Shown one piece after another: positions 25,094 to 33,789 of a DNA stretch of 40,273 nt. The notes below the pieces were generated by a model that was not told the DNA's origin, ran no database searches, and was given only the letters and a program-made list of their open reading frames with translations. The DNA is taken from the NCBI GenBank assembly GCA_015478645.1, contig JADMIL010000027.1, positions 1-40,273 of the forward strand, read 5' to 3'. Source of the stretch: Candidatus Binataceae bacterium. Lineage in GTDB: Bacteria > Desulfobacterota > Binatia > Binatales > Binataceae. Each line of letters begins with the position of its first letter. Positions within the stretch are counted from its first letter, which is position 1. A program made the translations under genes and the position numbers.

Positions 25094-26122
25094 TCATCCG
25101 TCGGTCCGGTAGCGCGGCATCACTTCGCGCGCGAACAGTTCGAGCGAGCGCGTCGCCTTGGCCGGGTCGAGTCCGGGCAGTTGCGTCGCCATCACGAAAT
25201 GCGTGCAGGTATACTCAGTGCGGAACTGGTCGATCTTGCGCGCGACTTCCGCGGGCGTTCCGATCATCAGCGCTTCGGCCAGCGGCGAGTCGCGCAGTTG
25301 CGCGGGCGATTTGATCTCCCAGATGGCACGGTCGCCTTCGGCGTCGTTGGCCTCCGCCAGCCACTTCGCATACATGACCATCATGTAATGCAGATGTGGC
25401 GCCGCGTCGGCCCACGCCTGGTCGGCGGTTGGCGCCACGTACACCGCGCGCAGTTGCGCGATATTGTAGGCCTGCGGATCGCGGCCATGCGCGGTCAGCG
25501 CCGCGCGGTACGGAATCGCCGGGTCGGGCCCGAGCGTCGCCATCAGATGAAAGCCCATCCGCGCCGCGCGCTCGGTCGCCTTGGCCGTGCGGCATCCCAG
25601 CCAGATAGGCGGTCCGCCGCTTTGCACCGGGCGCGGATAGAGCGTCATGCCGCTGACCTGCGTGTATTTGCCGGCGAAGCTCACGTCGGTCTGCGTGAAC
25701 AGGCGATGGACCAGGTCGATACCCTCGGCCATCCGCGACGTGCGCTGGCTGCGCGGCTGGTTGAGCGCGACGAACTCTTCGGCGCGATAGCCCTGGCCGA
25801 CGCCCAGGTCGAAGCGTCCGTTCGAGAGCAGATCGATCGCGATCGCGTCTTCGGCCAGCCGCACCGGGTTGTGAAAGGGCATGAGCAGCACGAACGTGCC
25901 AATCCGGATGCGGCTGGTGCGCACCGCGATCGCCGCCGCCACCGGCAGTACGGCCGGATTGTAGCCGTCCTCGACGAAATGATGCTCGGTGAGCCACACG
26001 TTGTCGTAGCCCAGCTCTTCGGCGCGCACGATTTCGTCGAGCTGCGCGCGGTAAAATTCCGGGTAGCCGCGAGCCCACGGCGCGGGATTGCGAAAGTCGA
26101 ACATCAGGCCAAATTTCATCAT
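25094..26122 (-). CDS. LLM-class flavin-dependent oxidoreductase
   Basis: Luciferase-like monooxygenase/oxidoreductase of 342 aa, longer than the one at 19408 and only distantly similar to it. Landmarks are GYDNVWLTEHHFVEDGY, TSRIRIGTFVLLMPFHNPVR, DLLSNGRFDLGVGQGYRAEE and PPIWLGCRTAKATERAARMG. The WLTEHHF segment is the luciferase alpha/beta type and points to FMN rather than F420 (inference). AGGA lies 8 bases before the first of two adjacent ATGs (26122). It is upstream of the SDR on the same strand, so oxidation followed by alcohol/ketone conversion is a reasonable pairing. Cytosolic. Confidence 0.93.
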   Translation of the reverse strand: MMKFGLMFDFRNPAPWARGYPEFYRAQLDEIVRAEELGYDNVWLTEHHFVEDGYNPAVLPVAAAIAVRTSRIRIGTFVLLMPFHNPVRLAEDAIAIDLLSNGRFDLGVGQGYRAEEFVALNQPRSQRTSRMAEGIDLVHRLFTQTDVSFAGKYTQVSGMTLYPRPVQSGGPPIWLGCRTAKATERAARMGFHLMATLGPDPAIPYRAALTAHGRDPQAYNIAQLRAVYVAPTADQAWADAAPHLHYMMVMYAKWLAEANDAEGDRAIWEIKSPAQLRDSPLAEALMIGTPAEVARKIDQFRTEYTCTHFVMATQLPGLDPAKATRSLELFAREVMPRYRTDG

Positions 26123-26248
26123 GGTGCGATCCTCACGTGGCGCGCGGTGCCGGCGATGCGGCAATCGGCGCGGCCGCCCCGTCGAGTACCTTCAGGCCGC
26201 GGCCGACAATGGTGAGTTTATCGCGCAGCTTAGGCGACGCGGTCAAGT

Positions 26249-27541
26249 TCAATCGGGCTGGGCTGCGGCGCGTCCGGCCAGATAGCCAGTCGCCCACGCC
26301 CATTGAAAATTAAAACCGCCGATGCGTCCGTCGCAATCCAGCATCTCGCCGATCAGGTAGAGGCCCGGCACGCGCCGCGACTCCATCGTGCGATAGTCGA
26401 TTTCGCCCAGCGGCACGCCGCCCGCGGTGACTTCGGCGTGGTCCCATCCGCGGTCGCCCGCGATCGGCAGGTCGAACGCGGTCAACGCCTGCACGAGCCT
26501 GCGCCGCCGATCGCGCGGCAGTTGGCCGGCGGCGATCGCGGGATCGATTTCGCACCCGCGGACGATCGCGGCGCCCAGCCGATCGGCGACGCGCTCCGCA
26601 AGCAGATTGCGCAGCATCATTCGCGGATGCGCGGCCGCGGCCTTCAGGATCCACTCCTCGCACCGCTCGAAGTTGTCGCCCGGCATGAAATTACAGCGCA
26701 TCGCGACCGCCGCCGGCCCGGCCCGCGTCCGCGCCGCGAGCCAATGGCGGCTTGCGTCCATCGCCACCGGCCCGCTCACGCCGAAATGGCTCCAGAGCAT
26801 GCTCCCGATGCGCCGGTCGATCACCTTTGCGCCAATGATCACCGACAATTCGACGGTGACCGCCAGACCGCTCAGCTCCGCATGGAACATCGGTGCGGCC
26901 AGGACCAGCGGGACCAGTGCGGGATGGGTCGCCGTCACGCTATGGCCCAGGCGGCGCACGATCTCCCAGCCGGCGCCGTCGCTGCCGGTGCGCGGGAGCG
27001 ATCGGCCGCCGGTTGCGACAATCACCCGCCGCGCGCGCACTTCGCGATCGCCATAGCGCACGGTAAACCCAGCGCCGCCGTCCGCCACGCCGGCCGGCGA
27101 GCGGACGACGTCGGTCACCCGCGCGTCCATGCGCAGCGCGACGCCGCGCGCGCGGCATCGTGCGACCAGGGCGTCGACCACGGTGCGCGCGCTGTCGCTT
27201 AACGGAAAGAGCTTGCCGCTCGGCTCGCGCTTGAGCGGCACGCCGAGCGCGGCGAACCACGCCGCCGCCGCCTGCTGGTCAAACGCCGCAAGAATATTGC
27301 GCACCGGATTGCGCGCGCCGTTGTAATCCTCTGGATGGACTGCGCTATTGGTGACGTTGCAACGGCCGCCGCCCGAGATCAGAATCTTTGCGCCCACCCG
27401 CCGCGCCGCTTCGAGCAGCACGATCTTTCGCGCCGGGCCGCGCGTGCCACGGATCGCCTCGGCCGCGAAGATCGCCGCGGCCAGTCCGGCCGCGCCAGCC
27501 CCGACGATCGTGATGTCGGTCGTCTCAGATGCTCCGTCCAT
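26249..27541 (-). CDS. BaiN/RdsA-family NAD(P)/FAD-dependent oxidoreductase (HI0933-like)
   Basis: Flavoprotein of 430 aa in the HI0933/YhiN/BaiN family. The FAD-binding VGAGAAGLAAA motif (residues 13-23), ISGGGRCNVTNS, VIVATGGRSLPRTGSDGAGW, AEVTAGGVPLGEID and the closing LYLIGEMLDCDGRIGGFNFQ followed by WAWATG are all present and in order. Characterised relatives include a bile-acid 7-alpha-dehydroxylation reductase; most members have no known substrate. Cytosolic. It lies 126 bases upstream of the LLM gene on the same strand. No good ribosome site is seen before the ATG (CATCTGAGACG region inside the frame), so the start could be slightly different. Confidence 0.93.
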   Translation of the reverse strand: MDGASETTDITIVGAGAAGLAAAIFAAEAIRGTRGPARKIVLLEAARRVGAKILISGGGRCNVTNSAVHPEDYNGARNPVRNILAAFDQQAAAAWFAALGVPLKREPSGKLFPLSDSARTVVDALVARCRARGVALRMDARVTDVVRSPAGVADGGAGFTVRYGDREVRARRVIVATGGRSLPRTGSDGAGWEIVRRLGHSVTATHPALVPLVLAAPMFHAELSGLAVTVELSVIIGAKVIDRRIGSMLWSHFGVSGPVAMDASRHWLAARTRAGPAAVAMRCNFMPGDNFERCEEWILKAAAAHPRMMLRNLLAERVADRLGAAIVRGCEIDPAIAAGQLPRDRRRRLVQALTAFDLPIAGDRGWDHAEVTAGGVPLGEIDYRTMESRRVPGLYLIGEMLDCDGRIGGFNFQWAWATGYLAGRAAAQPD

Positions 27542-27688
27542 GATGCGCGCGATCGGATTCTAAAAGACCGCGCGCAGGTTCGATAGGTCGGCGCGCAATG
27601 CCGCGCGCGCGACGCCTGCGCGACCCGCCAACTGCGGGCCGCGCGCGCGATCACGCCCGACGCAGCGCCGGGCGTCGCGCGCAGGATC

Positions 27689-28216
27689 TTATTCGGTCCG
27701 GCTTCCATTCGCCTCGGGACCGGGAGCGGGTGCCGTGGTCAGCGCGCTGACCACCCGTTTTACGCCGGTCAGCCGCGCGACGACTTCAGTGGCACTGCTG
27801 GCGACGGCCGGCGAATCGACGCCGCCCGAGAGCGTCACGACGCCGTGCTCGGTATCGACATGAATCGCCGACGCCGCGCCGGCCGTGCTCTTGTTGTCTT
27901 CCAGAGCGGCCTTGGCCTTGGCCGTAATGAGGGTATCTTTCAACGCGGTTCGGGTTTTGTCATAGGCGACCTTGGCGCCCTGCTCGGTATCCTCGGCCGC
28001 CTCACCCATCGAGCTTTTGAACGATTGCTTCGCGTTGCCGTTCGAGTCGCTTGACGCCACCGGGGCTGGGGCCGAATCGGGCGACGTCGGAGTATTGGCT
28101 GAAATATCCGCCGGCGAGGTGCCCGGCGCCGTCTGCTGAGCGAACACTACGGGGCTCAGCGCAATTCCGGCGGCCAGTGCAAAGCTTCCAATCGCAACGC
28201 CGTGTTTCGGTTTCAT
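27689..28216 (-). CDS. Secreted BON-domain protein
   Basis: Exported protein of about 175 aa. The signal peptide is MKPKHGVAIGSFALAAGIAL followed by SPVVFAQ, with cleavage likely after FAQ or VFA. A Pro/Ser/Asp-rich linker follows, then a BON domain (about residues 92-160) with the usual pattern: DTLITAKAKAALEDN, IHVDTEHGVVTLSGGVDSP and a closing helix and strand ending GVKRVVSAL. BON domains bind phospholipid or outer-membrane surfaces, and OsmY-like proteins protect the envelope under stress, so a periplasmic envelope role is likely. GGAGG precedes two adjacent ATGs; the second (28216) has the better spacing of 7 bases. Confidence 0.88.
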   Translation of the reverse strand: MKPKHGVAIGSFALAAGIALSPVVFAQQTAPGTSPADISANTPTSPDSAPAPVASSDSNGNAKQSFKSSMGEAAEDTEQGAKVAYDKTRTALKDTLITAKAKAALEDNKSTAGAASAIHVDTEHGVVTLSGGVDSPAVASSATEVVARLTGVKRVVSALTTAPAPGPEANGSRTE

Positions 28217-28219
28217 CAT

Positions 28220-28532
28220 AAAACCTCCAAATTCAGAATGTGCCGCACGCCATTAGATTGAGCAGGTTCTATGCCGTAGGCGGTTGCACGCCAGAGCGTA
28301 AATTGCCGCGCCAAAGCTATCGGTTTTCACTGACCTTTCGCTCGTGAACTATGCCGCTAATGGTCGCTTTTACATGGTCTCCGCCACGATCCCCGCGGCG
28401 CCCCTTACGCCTGATCCCAGCGTACCCTATTGAACCTGCGGGAAAGACGCGCGGTCCCACTACACAGCCGCCGGAGCACTCGATAGACTTCGCGCACGCG
28501 CGCCCGAGCGCGGCTCAGATGAAAGAATTGCG
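28220..28532. other. Intergenic region between BON protein and M20 peptidase
   Basis: 313 bases between divergent genes. It must hold both promoters, but I see no convincing -35/-10 pair, repeat or small gene in it. The ribosome site before the M20 gene is weak (GAAAGAA). Confidence 0.55.
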
Positions 28533-29813
28533 ATGACGATTTCGTGGAACAGCTTCGAACGTGAAGCGCTTGATCATCTCCGCGCGCTGGTCCGGCTCGA
28601 TACCGCCAATCCGCCCGGCAACGAACGGCTTGCCGCCGACTACCTGCGTGCGGCGCTTGAGCGCGAAGCGATCGCGGCGGTGACGATCGAGCCGCAACCC
28701 TCGCGCGCCAACCTGATCGCGCGCATCGCCGGCAGCGATCGCACGAATCCGCCGTTGATGCTCTCGTCGCATACCGACGTGGTGCCGGTCGAAGCCGCAA
28801 GCTGGACGCGCGATCCCTTCGGCGCCGAAATTGCCGACGCCTGCGTGTGGGGCCGCGGCACCATCGATATGAAATCGAAATGCGCGATGGATCTCGGCCT
28901 GGCGCTCGCACTCAAGCGCACCGGCGCCGTGCCTAATCGCGACCTGATCATCGCGGCGGTGGCCGACGAGGAAGCCGGCTCCGAACTCGGCGCGCGCTAT
29001 CTGGTCGAGCGTCACCCGGACCTGGTCCGCGCCGGCTACGTGCTCAACGAGACCGGCGGCTTCACGCTGTTCATGGGCGAGCGGCGCTTCTATCCGATCC
29101 AGGTGGCCGAAAAGGGCTTCGTCACGGTGCGGATGACGGTCAATGGCGTGCCCGGCCACGGCTCGATGCCGCGGGCCGACACGGCGATCGCCTGGATCGC
29201 CGATCTCATCAGCCGGATCACGCGCACGCCGATGCGCCGGCGGCTGACGCCCCTGATGCAGCGCACCCTGGCTGACCTCGGCATCGCGCCCGAAAAGGCG
29301 CCGCCGCTGTTCCGCCCGATGCTCGCCAATACCGTCACCCCGACCATCGTCCGCGCCGGCTACAAGGACAACGTAATACCCGGCACGGCGTGGGCGATTC
29401 TTGACGGCCGCACGCTGCCCGGCGAGGACGAACGCAGCTTCATGCACGAACTGCGCGAGATCGTCGGTCCCGAACCGCTACTCGAGGTGCTCAAGGTCGC
29501 GCCGCCGGCCGAATCGAGCGCCGACAGTGCCCTGTTCCGGCTGATCAAGGCGCGCACCGAAGCCGCCGACCCCGGCGCCCGCGCGATTCCCTGGATGCTG
29601 CCCGGGGCGACCGACAGCAAGTTCTACACGCAGCTTGGCGCCACCTGCTACGGCTTTGCTCCCGTCAGGCTCGACGCGCGGATGCCCTTCGGCGCGCTCT
29701 ATCACGGCAACGACGAGCGTCTGCCGATCGCGGGCTTTCTATGGGGATTACGGCTCTATTGCGAAGTCGTGCTGGAATTTCTCGGGCTCAAGCCCGAAGC
29801 GATCTTTGCCTGA
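28533..29813 (+). CDS. M20-family zinc peptidase/deacylase
   Basis: Metallohydrolase of 426 aa in the M20/ArgE/DapE/CPG2 family. Metal and catalytic residues are visible: His80 and Asp82 (SSHTDVVPVE), the bridging Asp112 (GRGTIDMKS), and Glu146/Glu147 (ADEEAGSELGA). The dimerisation insert begins near GVPGHGSMPRADTA with its conserved His, and the C-terminal metal His is in FGALYHGNDERLP. It removes an acyl or amino-acid group from an amide; the exact substrate is unknown. No signal peptide, so cytosolic. It converges with the BamD-like gene, with a hairpin between. Confidence 0.94.
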   Translation: MTISWNSFEREALDHLRALVRLDTANPPGNERLAADYLRAALEREAIAAVTIEPQPSRANLIARIAGSDRTNPPLMLSSHTDVVPVEAASWTRDPFGAEIADACVWGRGTIDMKSKCAMDLGLALALKRTGAVPNRDLIIAAVADEEAGSELGARYLVERHPDLVRAGYVLNETGGFTLFMGERRFYPIQVAEKGFVTVRMTVNGVPGHGSMPRADTAIAWIADLISRITRTPMRRRLTPLMQRTLADLGIAPEKAPPLFRPMLANTVTPTIVRAGYKDNVIPGTAWAILDGRTLPGEDERSFMHELREIVGPEPLLEVLKVAPPAESSADSALFRLIKARTEAADPGARAIPWMLPGATDSKFYTQLGATCYGFAPVRLDARMPFGALYHGNDERLPIAGFLWGLRLYCEVVLEFLGLKPEAIFA

Positions 29814-29814
29814 A

Positions 29815-29835
29815 GGCGCACCGTCGGCGTGCGCG
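29815..29835. terminator. Hairpin between convergent M20 and BamD-like genes
   Basis: GGCGCAC, loop CGTCGGC, GTGCGCC: a perfect 7-bp stem that starts two bases after the M20 stop codon in the 31-base gap before the BamD-like stop. Probably a bidirectional terminator, though without a clear U-tract. Confidence 0.45.
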
Positions 29836-29844
29836 CCGCGCGGC

Positions 29845-31194
29845 TCAATTGGGCGCGAGCCCCGACTCCGAACTGGCGGTGGTATTGGCCGCCGCCGGGG
29901 TGAACGTCACCAGCAGGCGCGGCGGCGCCAGCAGCGGCACTACCGCGTAGCGCGACACCGGCGTCAAGTTGAGCGTGATCTTGGTGCCGCCCGCGTCGGT
30001 GGCGATATCGCAGTCGTGGAAAATCGATCGCTCGAAGCTCACGTGGTTCGGCACGCTCGCCCCCGGCGTCACCTGCTTGAGGTAGAGCGTAAAACTCGCC
30101 GCCCCGTCGCCGTTGTCGAGATGCTGATCGTAGGCGACCGGTCCGCTCAAATCGAAAATCACCGACAGCGGCGGATCCGATGACGACAGGCGCACCGTGT
30201 TCAGCGTCGCCGGCCCCGGATTCTGCTGGCGCGGTTGCGCGCCGATCGTGCTATTGGCGCCGCTCGAGGGTGCCGCGGCCGCGGCCGCCGCGGTGGTCAG
30301 CGTCGGCAGTCCGTCGGCGCCGTACGCGCCGCCGCTCGCGCCCGATGACAGGCTGTCCACACTCTCATGCACGGCCACCTGTTGATCCGCCTGGTCGGAG
30401 CTGTAGCCGATCTCGGCGAGCACCAGCTTGAGCGGATCCTCCTCGGTGTCGATCGGCTGCTTGAGCCGCTTGAGTTGATCGTTCGCGTCGGCCGCATACG
30501 GGGTGTTCGGGAAGTGCTGTTTGAGTGCGGTAAAGGCCTGCGCCGCGGAGTATTTCTTGCCCTGCCTGGCCAGCGTCACGCCGAGCTCATAAAGCCCCTC
30601 GGGCGCGATCGGCGTGTCGGGGTAAATCGCCAGCAGCTCGGCCATGCGCGATTCGGCGGCGGTGAAGTTGGCCCGCTTGACGTAAAATTCACCGATCAGA
30701 AACTCGTGGCGCGCCAGCACGTCGCGGCAAATGTCGACCTGCTCGCGGGCCAGCGCGGCGAAGTCACTCTCCGGAAAGCGCCGCTCGATCGACTCGAACT
30801 GCTCCAGCGCGAGCTGGGTATGGGTCTGGTCCTGATCCGGCCGGCCCATCTGATCGAAATGCGATCGCGCCAGGTAATACGATGCGATGTCGAGCTGCTT
30901 GCTGGTCGGATGCATGCGCAGGAAATCGTTGAACGAGCCGATCGCCTCCGCGTAGTTGTGCGATTTGTAGTAGGCCAGCCCGATATTCAGCTCCGCCTCT
31001 TCGGCATAGGGACTGAACGGGTACTCGTCGATCAGCTTCTGGTAGTCGGCGATCGCTGGCTGGTAATAGTGCTGGGAATACTCGTTGGTCGCCTGAACGT
31101 AATAGTTCTCTCCGTTGGGCGGCTTGCGCGCACTGCATCCGGCGGTTGCCAGCAATGCGCACGCCACCGTGACCGTCGCGACGCGCTTCTTCAT
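29845..31194 (-). CDS. bamD: BamD-like lipoprotein with C-terminal AMIN-like domain
   Basis: Outer-membrane assembly lipoprotein of 449 aa; BamD proteins are usually about 250. The lipobox is LLATAGC with Cys20. The TPR part (about residues 30-255) has the BamD signature: YYQPAIADYQKLIDEYPFSP, EAELNIGLAYYKSHNYAEA, FNDFLRMHPTSKQLDIASYY, RRFPESDFAALAREQVDICR and a final FPNTPYAADANDQLKRL. An Ala/Ser-rich linker with a poly-Ala run leads to about 100 residues (332-432) with VIFDLSGPVAYDQHLDNGDG and SRYAVVPLLAPPRLLVTF, resembling an AMIN domain (as in PilQ and AmiC, which bind peptidoglycan). Met31194 is chosen because it begins the signal peptide; no strong ribosome site is seen. Function as part of the BAM complex is inferred; the fusion suggests an added envelope anchor. 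Confidence 0.85.
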   Translation of the reverse strand: MKKRVATVTVACALLATAGCSARKPPNGENYYVQATNEYSQHYYQPAIADYQKLIDEYPFSPYAEEAELNIGLAYYKSHNYAEAIGSFNDFLRMHPTSKQLDIASYYLARSHFDQMGRPDQDQTHTQLALEQFESIERRFPESDFAALAREQVDICRDVLARHEFLIGEFYVKRANFTAAESRMAELLAIYPDTPIAPEGLYELGVTLARQGKKYSAAQAFTALKQHFPNTPYAADANDQLKRLKQPIDTEEDPLKLVLAEIGYSSDQADQQVAVHESVDSLSSGASGGAYGADGLPTLTTAAAAAAAPSSGANSTIGAQPRQQNPGPATLNTVRLSSSDPPLSVIFDLSGPVAYDQHLDNGDGAASFTLYLKQVTPGASVPNHVSFERSIFHDCDIATDAGGTKITLNLTPVSRYAVVPLLAPPRLLVTFTPAAANTTASSESGLAPN

Positions 31195-31259
31195 GGATTG
31201 CGAAAAGGTTAGACATTGCCGGCGGCCAACGCAAGGCGGCGGTTGCGGCGACCGCGCGA

Positions 31260-31898
31260 TCATCGTGCGGCGACGAACGCGCCAGCATATATCGGGCGTC
31301 CTTCCGCGCGGAATTTGCGTGCAAATCCGGTCGTTTCCGCACCCGGTACGGCCATCTCGGCACGCGCAAATCCGCTGCCCTCGAGCAGCCCGAAGATTTC
31401 GCCCGCATACTCTTCAACGTCGGTCGCGACATACAGCGGCGCCGCCGGCCGCAGCGTGCGCTTGAGGTTCGCCGCAAACCACGGCGTGAACAGGCGATGC
31501 TTGAGATCGCGCTTGCGCGGCCACGGATCGGGAAAATAGACGTGATAGGCGCTGACGCTCGCCGGCGCGATCATCAGGTTGACGAGTGTGCGCGCGTCCA
31601 TCCGCACCACTCGCAAATTGTCCAGCCGTCCGCGGCCGGCCCGCACCGCGAGCAATTGCGCGACGGTTGCCGCCAGTTCGGCGGCGATAAAGTTGGCCGC
31701 CGGCGTGGCCGTCGCGCGTGCGATAATAAAATCGCCGCGGCCCGCGCCGAGCTCGATCTCAATCGGCGCCCGCCGCGCGAACAGCGCCGGCGGATCGACC
31801 GCGAACAACGGCCCGCCGTCGGCCACCATCACTCGCGCCGCCGCTGCGCGCGCCTCGTCGCCGCGCCATACGCGCGAACCTTTGCGTAATCGTGCCAT
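31260..31898 (-). CDS. trmB: tRNA (guanine-N7-)-methyltransferase TrmB
   Basis: Class I SAM-dependent methyltransferase of 212 aa that makes m7G46 in the variable loop of tRNA. The SAM motif is IEIELGAGRGDFI (46-58), and the TrmB signature is YHVYFPDPWPRKRDLKHRLF, followed by TDVEEYAGEIFGLLEGSGF and ETTGFARKFRAEGRPIY. Length and motif order are normal. The upstream ribosome site is weak. It lies 65 bases upstream of the BamD-like gene on the same strand and is probably co-transcribed with it. Cytosolic housekeeping RNA modification. Confidence 0.95.
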   Translation of the reverse strand: MARLRKGSRVWRGDEARAAAARVMVADGGPLFAVDPPALFARRAPIEIELGAGRGDFIIARATATPAANFIAAELAATVAQLLAVRAGRGRLDNLRVVRMDARTLVNLMIAPASVSAYHVYFPDPWPRKRDLKHRLFTPWFAANLKRTLRPAAPLYVATDVEEYAGEIFGLLEGSGFARAEMAVPGAETTGFARKFRAEGRPIYAGAFVAAR

Positions 31899-32012
31899 TG
31901 CTTGATCGCGGCCCGCGCCGCCGACCCATTGTGCCTGTATCCGCGCCGCGCCGCGACCCGGCCTGCGATCCAGGTCATCGCGTATCGCCGGACCCTACGG
32001 CGCGCCGGCCGC

Positions 32013-33455
32013 TCACTCGGCGCGGGCGAGAAATTCATCGACCCGGCGCATCAGCGGCTTAAGGTCGGTGTGGTCGACCAGCGCACTCGCCATTTGCACC
32101 GGATCGCCAAAAAAACAGCGCTCGTAGAGCGTCTGCCGACCGCCAAAGGCGCTGCCCGCGACGTCCCACGCCAGCCGATAGAGCGCCACGCGATCGCGCG
32201 CCGGCGCGCCCGCCGTCGCCAGGTAGCGTTCGAGTTCGGGAATCAGGGCGCTGGCGAAATCCGCCTCCGCCGGCGCCGCCATCAGGCTCGACGACGAATT
32301 GAGCTGGATAATTTCGACCAGCCGCGGATAGAGCCGCGGAAACAGGTTGCGCGCCACCTCGAGCGGCGCGCGCGCCGGCCGCCAGACGCCCCATTGGTCG
32401 GCCGCCGCATCGGCTTCGGCCGCACGCAGGCACGATCGCATCACCTCGGCCGTCATGATCATCTCGGCGATCCGATCGCGCACGTGCGCGAGGCTCATCG
32501 CGTCGCTGACCTCGGCGATTTTGGCCGCCAGGCCGAGCAAAAATTCGCTCTTGACCGCGTTCTTGACCGCCACCTGATGCATCATGGCGACTACCGCGCC
32601 GGTCTCCGCATAGAGCGCGTTGCAGCGGGCGACGTCGCCGCACAAGAACACGCGCTCCCACGGCACCGTGACTTGATTGAAGATCACCACGCAGTCCATC
32701 TCCTCGAAGCGCGAGGCCAGCGGCGCGTCGAAATGCGATCGCCCCGCATCGAACGAATCGCGGCAGATGAACTTGAGGCCCGGCGCGTTGCAATTGATCG
32801 CAAAGGCCAGCGCGAACGGCGCGGCCGCCGGCTCCGGCCGGAGCATGGTCGCGGGAAACACCAGCAACTCCTCGGCCAGCGGACCGAGCGTCGCCAGCAT
32901 CCGGCAGCCGTTGACCACGATCCCGGTCGCGCCGCGATCGACCAGCTTCAGCGCCAGTTCGGCGTCGGTCTGCCCCGCCCATCCCGCCGCCCGGCTGGCG
33001 CGCGGATTGACCAGCGTATGGGTCGCGCACCAGTCGTGGCGCCGCGCCTCGCGATAATAGTTGGCGACGTTGTCGCCGTAACGCGGATCGCTCGCGGCAA
33101 AGAACTCGCGCGCCGCCGCCATCGCCGCGAGGCTCGCGTTCAGATAGTCGGGCGTGCGCCCGAGCATGCCGTGGCTGTACGCGGCCCAATGGCGGAACAT
33201 CTGCGTGCGCTTGCGCACCTCTTCGGTGCTGCGCGGCTGGATAAACGAGAGTCCCGCGCGGTCGCCCTCCTCGGTGCGAAAGGTCATCGCCTCGGGATGC
33301 TCGCCCTGCATGTCGTAGAGCGACGCAATCGATCGCGCGCAATGGACCAGCGCCGGATGGATCGTCGGGTCGGCGACGCGCGCGCCGGCGATCCAGACCT
33401 CGGCGCCGAGCTTGCGCATCGCGCTCAGATAGTTATTGCCCGATCGCGCGCCCAT
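32013..33455 (-). CDS. HpaB-family flavin-dependent monooxygenase
   Basis: 4-Hydroxyphenylacetate 3-hydroxylase (HpaB) family protein of 480 aa. It opens with SGNNYLSAMRKLGAEVWIAG and has the family region WCATHTLVNPRASRAAGW (HpaB: THTLxNP), AELALKLVDRGATGIVVNGC, the substrate loop SFDAGRSHFDAPLASRFEEM with VTVPWERVFLCGD, and a C-terminal helical domain ending VAGSAFGGRQTLYERCFFGD. Relatives hydroxylate phenols with reduced FAD supplied by a small reductase (HpaC), or are 4-hydroxybutyryl-CoA dehydratases; the cluster of Cys and His Fe-S ligands of the dehydratase is not evident, so a monooxygenase is favoured. No HpaC gene lies in the window. ATG33455 is preferred to a longer frame because GGGAGG lies 8 bases before it. 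Confidence 0.9.
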   Translation of the reverse strand: MGARSGNNYLSAMRKLGAEVWIAGARVADPTIHPALVHCARSIASLYDMQGEHPEAMTFRTEEGDRAGLSFIQPRSTEEVRKRTQMFRHWAAYSHGMLGRTPDYLNASLAAMAAAREFFAASDPRYGDNVANYYREARRHDWCATHTLVNPRASRAAGWAGQTDAELALKLVDRGATGIVVNGCRMLATLGPLAEELLVFPATMLRPEPAAAPFALAFAINCNAPGLKFICRDSFDAGRSHFDAPLASRFEEMDCVVIFNQVTVPWERVFLCGDVARCNALYAETGAVVAMMHQVAVKNAVKSEFLLGLAAKIAEVSDAMSLAHVRDRIAEMIMTAEVMRSCLRAAEADAAADQWGVWRPARAPLEVARNLFPRLYPRLVEIIQLNSSSSLMAAPAEADFASALIPELERYLATAGAPARDRVALYRLAWDVAGSAFGGRQTLYERCFFGDPVQMASALVDHTDLKPLMRRVDEFLARAE

Positions 33456-33760
33456 TCGGATGCCTCCCGCGTCGGTCGCGACCTGCGCTTTGGCGCCGCT
33501 ACGCCGGCCGGCCGCGACTGTGCGGCCAATATAACCAACGCGCAAATTTTCGCCTATCGCGCCGCCGATACCGAGACCACGCTCGGCGCCGCCCTCCCCG
33601 GAGCAATTCACCAGTTGAAGCCCTGATCGGACGTAGAAGACCGATGCGCGCCAGACGCCGGTGGCCCCGCGCGTATGCTCAAGCCGGTCGAATCGGACCC
33701 CGATCCGGACTTTAGTCTGATAAGTATCTAAAACGTCAACAAGGCACGCATCGCCACGGC
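33456..33760. other. Intergenic region between divergent HpaB-like and Lon-domain genes
   Basis: 305 bases upstream of both genes. The right-hand part (about 33712-33745) is noticeably A+T-rich, as expected for promoter DNA. Apart from the GGGAGG ribosome site of the HpaB-like gene I see no gene or repeat. Confidence 0.5.
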
Positions 33761-33789
33761 TTGACGTTATTTGTCCATCGCCCTAGTCT
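33761..33789 (+). promoter_or_regulatory. Possible promoter overlapping the start of the Lon-domain gene
   Basis: TTGACG at 33761, a 17-base spacer and TAGTCT at 33784. The -35 match is five of six; the -10 match is three of six. Transcription would begin near 33796, four bases before the in-frame GTG at 33800, giving an almost leaderless message. The same TTG is the first possible start of the open frame, so promoter and long start are mutually exclusive. Confidence 0.3.

Noticed and set aside
26303-27202. Plus-strand frame of 299 codons opposite the BaiN-like gene
   Set aside because: Composition-driven shadow frame; the minus strand has the FAD motifs.
31902-33626. Plus-strand frame of 574 codons opposite the HpaB-like gene
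   Set aside because: Rich in Arg/His/Ala with no recognisable motif; the minus strand encodes a clear HpaB-family protein.
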